Part shown: positions 1 through 4,627 of the stretch, in pieces
Position numbering within the stretch: the stretch's first letter is position 1
How the letters are laid out: every line of letters begins with the position of its first letter
Source: DASWHK01 sp036398215
Lineage (GTDB): Bacteria > Acidobacteriota > UBA890
Assembly (NCBI GenBank): GCA_036398215.1
Contig: DASWHK010000315.1
Coordinates: 1-10,315, forward strand
Direction: 5' to 3'
Length of the DNA: 10,315 nt
Made by a program: the position numbers and the translations under genes
The notes under the pieces: generated by a model
What the model was told of the DNA's origin: nothing
Seen by the model: only the letters and a program-made list of their open reading frames with translations
Databases searched by the model: none

Positions 1-2
1 TG

Positions 3-1709
3 ATCAACGCCGGCTTCGTCACCCGCGTGGTCAGCTACCAGGAGGACCTGGTGCGCGACGTGCGCTCGACGCTCTACCTGCTGTGGGGCGGCGTGCTGTT
101 CGTGCTGCTGATCGGCTGCGTCAACATCGCCAACCTGGTGATGGTGCGCTCCAGCGTGCGGACGCGGGAGCTGGCGACCCGCCTCGCCTTCGGCGCCGGC
201 TACCTGCGGGTCAGCCGCCAGCTGCTCACCGAGAGCATCGTGCTGACCACGGCCGGCGGCTCGCTGGGCCTGCTGTTCGGCTTCTGGGGGATGGACGTCC
301 TGCGGACACTCGGCATCGACCGGCTGCCGCGCGCCCAGGAGATCGCCATGGACGGCACCGTCGTGCTCGCGGCGCTGGTGCTATCGCTGCTGGTCGGCTT
401 TCTGATCGGCATCATCCCGGTGAGCGGCGCGATGCGCACCGACCTCGGCCAGGTCTTTCGCGAGGACGGCATCACCGGCACCAGCGCCAAGGCGGCGCGG
501 CTGCTGCGCCGCTCGCTGGTCACCGCGCAGGTCGCCGTCGCCCTGGTTCTGTTGATCGGCGCGGGCCTCATGCTGGCCAGCTTCCGGCAGATCCTCGACC
601 TCGACCTCGGCTACGAGACCGGCAACGTGCTCACCGGCCAGATGACGCTGAGCGCGGCGCGCTACGCGGGGAACGCCGATCTGCGCTCCTTTACCCGCCA
701 GGCGGTCGACGCGATCCGCGCCGTCCCCGGCGTCGAGGAGGCCGGCGCGACCTCGGTCTTTCCGCTCAGCGGCAACTACGCCGACAGCGTCATCCTCGCC
801 GAGGGCTACACGATGGCCCCCGGCGAGTCGCTGATCTCGCCGGCGCAGGTGCGGGTGACGCCCGGCTACCTCGAGGCGATGGGCATCGCACTCATCGAAG
901 GGCGCTACTTCGACGCCACCGACGACGAGGGTGCCTACCTCGCCGTGATCGTCGACCAGCGGCTCGCCGACAAGTTCTGGCCCAACGGCCGGGCGCTCGG
1001 CAAGCGGCTGTACTTCCCGTCGAGCTTCGACGACGTCACGGCGATCGGCGCCGACACGCAGTTCCTGCACGTCGTCGGGGTGGTCGAGGACATCGCCCTG
1101 CGCGACGTGGTGCGCGAGGACGGCGCCGACGTCGGGACCTACTACCTCCCCTGGGCGCAGTATCCGGCCCGCGGCATGACGTTCGCGATCAAGACCGCCG
1201 GCGAGCCGGGCGCGGTGACCGTTTCGGTGCGCGCGGCGCTGGTGGGGCTCGATCCCGGGCTGCCGTTCTTCAACGTTCGCACGCTCGAGGACCGATTCGC
1301 CGACGCCGTCGGCCCGCGGCGCACCCCCGTCGTCCTGTCACTCGGGTTCGCCGCCGTGGCGCTGTTCCTCTCGGCGGTCGGCGTCTACGGCGTGCTCGCC
1401 TACCTGGTGACCACGCGCACCCGCGAGATCGGCATCCGCCTGGCCCTCGGCAGCGGCGCCCAGCGCGTCTTCGGCCTGGTGCTGCTCGAGGGCGTGCAGA
1501 TCGTCGGCGCCGGCGTGGTCCTCGGCCTGCTCGGCGCCTTCGCCCTGCGCTCCACGCTGCAGAGCCAGCTCTACGGCGTCGAGCCCCTCGACCCGGTCGT
1601 CTGGGCATCGGTCGTCGCCACCCTGGCGATCGTCGCGCTGGCGGCATGTCTCATCCCGGCGACCCGGGCGACGCGCGTCCATCCGGTGGTGGCGCTCAAG
1701 AGCGAGTAG
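3..1709 (+). CDS. ABC transporter permease, ADOP/MacB-FtsX type (5' end outside window)
   Basis: Inner-membrane permease of the MacB/FtsX superfamily, closest in layout to the acidobacterial duplicated orphan permeases (ADOP). The frame is open from the window edge, so the GTG at 27 is probably internal. About 568 residues are visible, and 250-300 N-terminal residues are likely missing compared with usual ADOP length. Counting from the codon at base 3, the order is: helix ~23-49 followed by the RTRELATRLAFGA loop typical of FtsX domains; helices ~79-100, ~118-140 and ~171-194; a soluble MacB-like extracytoplasmic domain ~195-438; then a second FtsX unit with helices ~440-468, ~493-515 and ~532-554 and the matching loop TREIGIRLALGSGA. 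The protein ends in PVVALKSE, like the usual ADOP C-terminus. The two FtsX units in one chain are the diagnostic feature. No ATPase is encoded here, which fits 'orphan' permeases. Substrate unknown; lipid or macrolide export is only a family-level guess. Confidence 0.9.
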   Translation: MNAGFVTRVVSYQEDLVRDVRSTLYLLWGGVLFVLLIGCVNIANLVMVRSSVRTRELATRLAFGAGYLRVSRQLLTESIVLTTAGGSLGLLFGFWGMDVLRTLGIDRLPRAQEIAMDGTVVLAALVLSLLVGFLIGIIPVSGAMRTDLGQVFREDGITGTSAKAARLLRRSLVTAQVAVALVLLIGAGLMLASFRQILDLDLGYETGNVLTGQMTLSAARYAGNADLRSFTRQAVDAIRAVPGVEEAGATSVFPLSGNYADSVILAEGYTMAPGESLISPAQVRVTPGYLEAMGIALIEGRYFDATDDEGAYLAVIVDQRLADKFWPNGRALGKRLYFPSSFDDVTAIGADTQFLHVVGVVEDIALRDVVREDGADVGTYYLPWAQYPARGMTFAIKTAGEPGAVTVSVRAALVGLDPGLPFFNVRTLEDRFADAVGPRRTPVVLSLGFAAVALFLSAVGVYGVLAYLVTTRTREIGIRLALGSGAQRVFGLVLLEGVQIVGAGVVLGLLGAFALRSTLQSQLYGVEPLDPVVWASVVATLAIVALAACLIPATRATRVHPVVALKSE

Positions 1710-1767
1710 GCAGAGGTCGCGGAGATCGGCCAGGAGGGCCGCGCAAGGCCCCGAGACAAACGCCGAG

Positions 1768-1797
1768 CCGGGCTGGACCGGGCTGCACCGGGCTGAA
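1768..1797. repeat. Three tandem copies of a 10-bp unit (CCGGGCTGNA)
   Basis: Three consecutive 10-bp units, CCGGGCTGGA, CCGGGCTGCA and CCGGGCTGAA, lie between the convergent permease and membrane-protein genes. They differ only at the ninth base. A fourth, weaker partial copy (GCGGGC) follows. It is a short GC-rich microsatellite-like tract. I see no terminator with a T-run in the 131-base gap that holds it. Confidence 0.6.
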
Positions 1798-1840
1798 GCG
1801 GGCCTTCCCGTCCACCGCGGGACGACGACGAGAAAGCGGG

Positions 1841-2278
1841 TTACCCGGAGCTACCGCCGGCTCGAGGCGTCAGATCGGGGATGTGGTGCCCGCGCAGGAA
1901 ATCGCCGAACTGCGCGTCGTCCATGTGCCGCTTCCAGGCTTCCCACTTCTCCGGGCTCCAGTACGCGTCGAGGTGCAACACGATCGTCCCGACGACGAGG
2001 CCACCCCAGACGTAAATCGCCCAGGGGAGCGGCAGGCTGAGAAGGTCGTAGCCATACGCATGAAGCGCCGCGATCACGATGGATTCCACCGCCCCCATCG
2101 CCATCGCGAGCGTCGAGAAGACCAGCCGCATCCGCCGCCAGGTCAAGAACGCGCCCAGCGACAACTGCGCGGCGATCAAGCTCCAAGCCAGGATCGAACC
2201 GTACGGGTCGAAGAAAGGCCCGTTCAGCAGCCCCAGTACGATTCCCGCCAGCAGGCCATAGCGAGCGGCTGCCTTCAT
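1841..2278 (-). CDS. Small four-helix membrane protein of unknown function
   Basis: 145 residues, unrecognised. Four hydrophobic segments are visible at about residues 7-23, 27-47, 53-75 and 83-103, with a charged loop (TWRRMR, 46-51) between the second and third. A polar 40-residue tail follows, containing DAYWSPEKWEAWKRHMDD. The start is chosen from a strong Shine-Dalgarno, GGAGG on the minus strand (2287-2291), seven to eight bases before the ATG at 2276-2278. The gene is convergent with the permease and divergent from the antitoxin. A perfect inverted repeat begins inside its ribosome-binding site, which suggests transcriptional or translational control. The even spread of hydrophobic helices and the good ribosome-binding site argue that it is real and that the overlapping frames on both strands are not. 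Function cannot be assigned; there is no recognisable transporter or enzyme motif. Confidence 0.75.
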   Translation of the reverse strand: MKAAARYGLLAGIVLGLLNGPFFDPYGSILAWSLIAAQLSLGAFLTWRRMRLVFSTLAMAMGAVESIVIAALHAYGYDLLSLPLPWAIYVWGGLVVGTIVLHLDAYWSPEKWEAWKRHMDDAQFGDFLRGHHIPDLTPRAGGSSG

Positions 2279-2289
2279 CGAAGCTTCCT

Positions 2290-2311
2290 CCGGTTGGTGA
2301 TTGCCAACCGG
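2290..2311. promoter_or_regulatory. Perfect 22-bp inverted repeat upstream of the membrane-protein gene
   Basis: CCGGTTGG (2290-2297), six-base spacer TGATTG, CCAACCGG (2304-2311). The eight-base arms match perfectly. The site lies 12 bases upstream of the minus-strand start codon at 2278, and its proximal arm overlaps two bases of the CCTCC complement of the Shine-Dalgarno. It could be a repressor operator, or an mRNA hairpin that partly covers the ribosome-binding site. Which of the two is not decided by the sequence. Confidence 0.5.
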
Positions 2312-2364
2312 TGTCTACCACTCGCCGATGAGATGGCACAAGGCCGTGTTGGGGGAGGCCGACG

Positions 2365-2380
2365 CGAGCGCCTCCGCTCG
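2365..2380. repeat. Short hairpin in the intergenic region before the antitoxin gene
   Basis: CGAGCG (2365-2370), four-base loop CCTC, CGCTCG (2375-2380) form a perfect six-base stem. It lies in the 246-base stretch between the divergent membrane-protein and antitoxin genes. No T-run follows on either strand, so it is not a standard terminator. Nothing else in 2312-2507 is recognisable. Confidence 0.35.
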
Positions 2381-2514
2381 TGGCTGCTCGAGTCATGCCA
2401 AGCGGTCTGGCAAAGCGGACAGCTCCGATCCGGCGTCCCCGACCAACTCCCGGCCGTCGAGGCCAAAGGCAGAAGTGGCGGTTACTTGCGCCCGAGACCA
2501 CCCCCGCTTGCAAT

Positions 2515-2534
2515 TGTGCGCCAAACGTCGCACA
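2515..2534. promoter_or_regulatory. Candidate antitoxin operator, TGTGCG-N8-CGCACA
   Basis: A perfect inverted repeat with arms TGTGCG (2515-2520) and CGCACA (2529-2534) lies 24 bases upstream of the antitoxin ATG. A TTGCAA at 2508-2513 could be a -35 element, but the matching -10 (around 2531-2536) is weak. RelB/DinJ-type antitoxins repress their own promoters through ribbon-helix-helix binding to such palindromes, so this is the natural operator candidate. Confidence 0.45.
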
Positions 2535-2557
2535 CTTGAGCGGAGGAGGAAACCGAA

Positions 2558-2830
2558 ATGGCGATGACGGACCGCGTCAACACACGCATCGATCCAAAGC
2601 TGAAGAAAGCCGTTGAGAAGGTGTTCGCCAGGCTCGGACTTTCAGCCGGCGAGGCGATCAGGCTGTTTTACGCCCAGGTGAAACTGCATCAAGGATTGCC
2701 GTTCGACGTGAAAGTGCCGAATGACGAGACGATTGCCGCCATGCGCGAAGTCGAAGAAGGTCGTGGCCTGACAAGGTACGCCGGTGCCGAGGCCCTGTTC
2801 GAGGAGTGGGATAACGAGAGCACTGATTGA
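2558..2830 (+). CDS. RelB/DinJ-family antitoxin
   Basis: 90-residue antitoxin of the RelB/DinJ type. Residues ~5-50 (RVNTRIDPKLKKAVEKVF, then LGLSAGEAIRLFYAQV) match the ribbon-helix-helix DNA-binding and dimerisation region of DinJ. Residues ~51-90 (GLPFDVKVPNDET, then an acidic helix ending EALFEEWDNESTD) match the toxin-neutralising tail. The length is normal for the family. GGAGGAGG about eight bases upstream of the ATG supports the start. The stop codon shares one base with the ATG of the toxin frame (TGATG at 2828-2832), the usual coupled arrangement. Base usage is less GC-biased than the neighbours, for example many AAA, AAG and GAA codons, which is consistent with acquisition by transfer. 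The antitoxin appears intact although its partner is not, so it may persist as a solitary repressor or as protection against related toxins. Confidence 0.88.
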   Translation: MAMTDRVNTRIDPKLKKAVEKVFARLGLSAGEAIRLFYAQVKLHQGLPFDVKVPNDETIAAMREVEEGRGLTRYAGAEALFEEWDNESTD

Positions 2831-3177
2831 TGCTCAGGCCCGTAGAGTCCTCGAAGTTCCGAAAGGATCTGAAACGAGCACGACGACGTGGCAAAGACCT
2901 TGAGAAGCTGAAAACCCCGGTCGGCCTTCTGCTCGCCCAGAAGCCCCTCCCGGAACGCTACCGTGATCATCGGCTTGCGGGTCCTTACGCGGGATATCGC
3001 GACTGCCATATCGAACCGGACTGGCTCCTGCGCCAGCGGAAACTCGCCGGTCGGCTCAACGCGAGCCCTCCGGCCAGGTGTGCACGACCTCGCCGGCCTC
3101 GTCGAGTAGCTCGAGGCGGGCGACGTCGTCGGCGTCGACATACAGGCGGATCCGCGGGCGGCCGGCGGTGTCGTTGA
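2830..3177 (+). pseudogene. YafQ/RelE-superfamily toxin, 3'-truncated
   Basis: The frame starts with ATG at 2830, overlapping the antitoxin stop. Residues 1-67 match the YafQ ribosome-dependent mRNA interferase family: an N-terminal helix (SSKFRKDLKRARRRGKDLEKL), then RYRDHRLAGPYAGYRDCH and IEPDWLL. His47, His60 and Asp64 align with the family's conserved His/His/Asp residues. YafQ then normally continues with a tyrosine-containing strand and an RTGxHxxLF ending that carries the catalytic histidine. Here the similarity stops at about base 3030, and the frame runs on as arginine- and proline-rich sequence antisense to the neighbouring gene, ending at 3177. The last ~25 family residues are missing, including the catalytic His. 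It is therefore probably an inactive toxin, with the end of similarity marking a deletion or recombination junction. A still-folded fragment that only binds the antitoxin is possible. Confidence 0.75.
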
Positions 3178-3805
3178 TCTGCAGGGCGGCGGTTCGGTCG
3201 CGGCTGCCGAGGAAGACCCGCTGGGCGCTGAGGTTGCCGTCGCGGCGCAGCTCGGCCAGGCGCGCCTCGGCGGCCTCCCGCTCAGGGCCCTCCTCCTGCC
3301 GGCTCGCCAGGATCAGGTCGACCAGCTCCTTGACCCCGATCGTCGTCGAGCGGTCCCACACCGTCAGCCCGGCGGCCCGCGACGTGCCCCGGTCGGAGTA
3401 CTGCATGGCGACCACCTGGTCCTGCTTGAACTGGTCGAACGCCAGCATGCCGGAGGCCGCGTAGCCGGCGTCCGACTCCTCGCCGCGGAAGGTCAGCCCC
3501 CCGACCTCGTCGCCCCGGGCGTTGTAGAACAGCATCCCCGCCGAGCCGATGCGCCCCGAGGACAGCTCGGCGGGCAGCTCCTCGTGCTCGAGGATCGGCC
3601 CCGGGATGTTGGCGCCGTTCGAGATCACCAGCGCCAGCCGTCCGTCCGGCTCGATCACGTTGATCCGCTCGACGTCGATGATCGCGAACCGCTGCGCCTG
3701 CGGCGGCAGGAAGGCGGTTGCCGCCAGCAGGCAGAGCAGGATGCTCGAGCCGATCGCGTAGAGCTTCAGGAGCCGGACTTCTCTTACCAGGCGGGCGTGG
3801 TCCAT
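3056..3805 (-). CDS. Conserved single-pass membrane protein of unknown function
   Basis: 249 residues. A charged N-terminus (MDHARLVREVRLLK) is followed by one hydrophobic helix at ~15-36, then a mostly beta-type domain with short repeats of the form 'ERINVIEPDGRLALVISN', 'GMLFYNARGDEVGGL' and 'AGLTVWDRS'. A helical charged stretch (~166-195, EEGPEREAAEARLAELRR) and a last beta segment ending LELLDEAGEVVHTWPEGSR follow. I recognise the layout from unnamed hypothetical proteins of Acidobacteriota and relatives, but know no function. The start at 3805 is chosen because AAGAAGG lies at good spacing upstream and because the extra 69 residues of the longer open frame (to 4012) are low-complexity Arg/Pro/Ala sequence. 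The domain probably sits outside the cytoplasm. Its 3' end abuts the truncated toxin. It is divergent from the BlaI-type operon. Confidence 0.8.
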   Translation of the reverse strand: MDHARLVREVRLLKLYAIGSSILLCLLAATAFLPPQAQRFAIIDVERINVIEPDGRLALVISNGANIPGPILEHEELPAELSSGRIGSAGMLFYNARGDEVGGLTFRGEESDAGYAASGMLAFDQFKQDQVVAMQYSDRGTSRAAGLTVWDRSTTIGVKELVDLILASRQEEGPEREAAEARLAELRRDGNLSAQRVFLGSRDRTAALQINDTAGRPRIRLYVDADDVARLELLDEAGEVVHTWPEGSR

Positions 3806-4147
3806 CGGTATGCCTTCTTTCGTTGTTGCGCGGCGGTGTGCTGCCTTCACCACAGGGGGCGCGACCCCTTCCCCGTCGATGAGGGGTTGGCGGCCGCAGG
3901 CGCGGGCGTCGGGCGGGCAGGCGAACGCGCTAGCGCTCGTCGAGGGATCTCGGCCTTGAGGAAACCAAGGCCCGCGGGCCCTGGCAAGGGGTATCGGCGG
4001 CAGCGACCGCACGCCGATGACGTGGGGTGCCCGTCGGTCGACGGCAAACTGGTGTGGGACCGCGATGCGCCAACAGAGGGCGGATAGCGCCCTATCCCTA
4101 TCCCTCGGCCTGACCAGGCGCCTCGTACGAGCCTCGTGAGATTGCGC

Positions 4148-4176
4148 TTGCTAAAGATTTCGCATAGTGCTAATTT
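4148..4176 (+). promoter_or_regulatory. Putative promoter of the BlaI-M56-HEAT operon
   Basis: TTGCTA at 4148-4153 and TAATTT at 4171-4176 with a 17-base spacer fit the housekeeping sigma factor pattern. They lie in an AT-rich island (about 4140-4195) within otherwise GC-rich sequence. The predicted start of transcription is near 4183, about 50 bases before the BlaI-type ATG. A weaker alternative is TTGCGC at 4142 with CATAGT at 4163. Confidence 0.5.
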
Positions 4177-4177
4177 A

Positions 4178-4193
4178 TTGCCACTTAAGGCAA
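4178..4193. promoter_or_regulatory. Candidate BlaI-type operator, TTGCC-N6-GGCAA
   Basis: A perfect five-base inverted repeat around ACTTAA lies directly after the -10 element and over the predicted transcription start. BlaI/MecI repressors bind dyads at their own promoters as dimers. The classical site is a TACA/TGTA-type dyad, so this one would be a diverged specificity. Position supports the assignment more than sequence does. Confidence 0.4.
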
Positions 4194-4235
4194 CCGAGCT
4201 GACCGCGCCGGCGACGGCGCCCTTCGGAGAACGAC

Positions 4236-4625
4236 ATGTCGGAGCCACTGGCACACAAGCTCAGCGCCCGGGAGCGGCAGATCATGGACGTGCTGTTCCA
4301 ACGCGGCGCCGCCACCGCCGCCGAGGTCCGCGACGGCATGCCGGACGCGCCGAGCTACTCGGCGGTCCGCACGCAGCTGCGCATCCTCGAGAACAAGGGG
4401 CACGTGACCCACGAGCAGGAGGGGCCGCGGTACGTATACCGGCCGACGCTCACCAAGGAGCGCGCCAAGCGCTCGGCGCTGAACCACCTCGTCGACACGT
4501 TCTTCAATGGCTCCGCCGGGCAGGCGATGGCGGCGCTGCTGGACGACTCCAACACCGAGCTGTCGGAACGCGACCTCGATCGGCTCGAAGACCTGATCTC
4601 ACAAGCACGCTCCCGGGAGAAATGA
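4236..4625 (+). CDS. BlaI/MecI/CopY-family transcriptional repressor
   Basis: 129 residues, normal family length (120-130). Residues ~8-72 form the winged helix: LSARERQIMDVLFQRGAAT, recognition region PSYSAVRTQLRILENKGHV, and the wing GPRYVYRPTLT. Residues ~75-125 are the helical dimerisation and protease-sensitive part, with FFNGS at 89-93, where BlaI/MecI proteins carry their conserved Phe-rich stretch near the known cleavage point. GGAGA (4226-4230) lies five bases before the ATG. The stop TGA overlaps an ATG (4622-4624) of the following M56 protease gene, the standard BlaI-BlaR1 coupling. By family knowledge it is a homodimeric repressor that is inactivated when the partner protease responds to a signal. 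It probably represses its own operon through the dyad at 4178-4193. Other targets are unknown; no beta-lactamase gene is in the window. Confidence 0.93.
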   Translation: MSEPLAHKLSARERQIMDVLFQRGAATAAEVRDGMPDAPSYSAVRTQLRILENKGHVTHEQEGPRYVYRPTLTKERAKRSALNHLVDTFFNGSAGQAMAALLDDSNTELSERDLDRLEDLISQARSREK

Positions 4626-4627
4626 AC

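Larger units (their letters stand above)
3806..4235. other. Palindrome-rich 430-bp divergent intergenic region
   Basis: No convincing gene on either strand. Short perfect palindromes are clustered: ACCCCT/AGGGGT arms at 3864-3869 and 3882-3887; GCGCTAGCGC at 3927-3936; GGCCTTG, seven-base loop, CAAGGCC at 3952-3972; GGCCCGCGGGCC at 3969-3980; GGATAG-CGCC-CTATCC at 4082-4097; CTCGTACGAG at 4122-4131; TTGCC-N6-GGCAA at 4178-4193. The last ~100 bases become AT-rich and hold the likely promoter of the rightward operon. The region could also carry leader RNA of the leftward gene, but nothing recognisable as a riboswitch is seen. Confidence 0.5.

Noticed and set aside
2341..2470. Integron attC-like recombination site upstream of the toxin-antitoxin pair
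   Set aside because: A GTT-rich stretch and inverted repeats caught the eye, but there is no paired GTTRRRY/RYYYAAC core in the right arrangement.
83..2539. A long plus-strand frame crossing the permease and the membrane-protein gene
   Set aside because: Its product is mostly Arg/Pro/Ala/Gly-rich, it overlaps the clear permease frame, and it has no ribosome-binding site.
3806..4012. 69-residue N-terminal extension of the minus-strand membrane protein
   Set aside because: Low-complexity residues with no visible domain. The ATG at 3805 has AAGAAGG upstream and starts a normal charged N-terminus before a helix.
4136..4627. N-terminal extension of the M56 protein to the upstream in-frame start
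   Set aside because: It would overlap the entire repressor gene with Arg/Ala-rich sequence. The ATG at 4628 has a good ribosome-binding site and begins right before the first helix.
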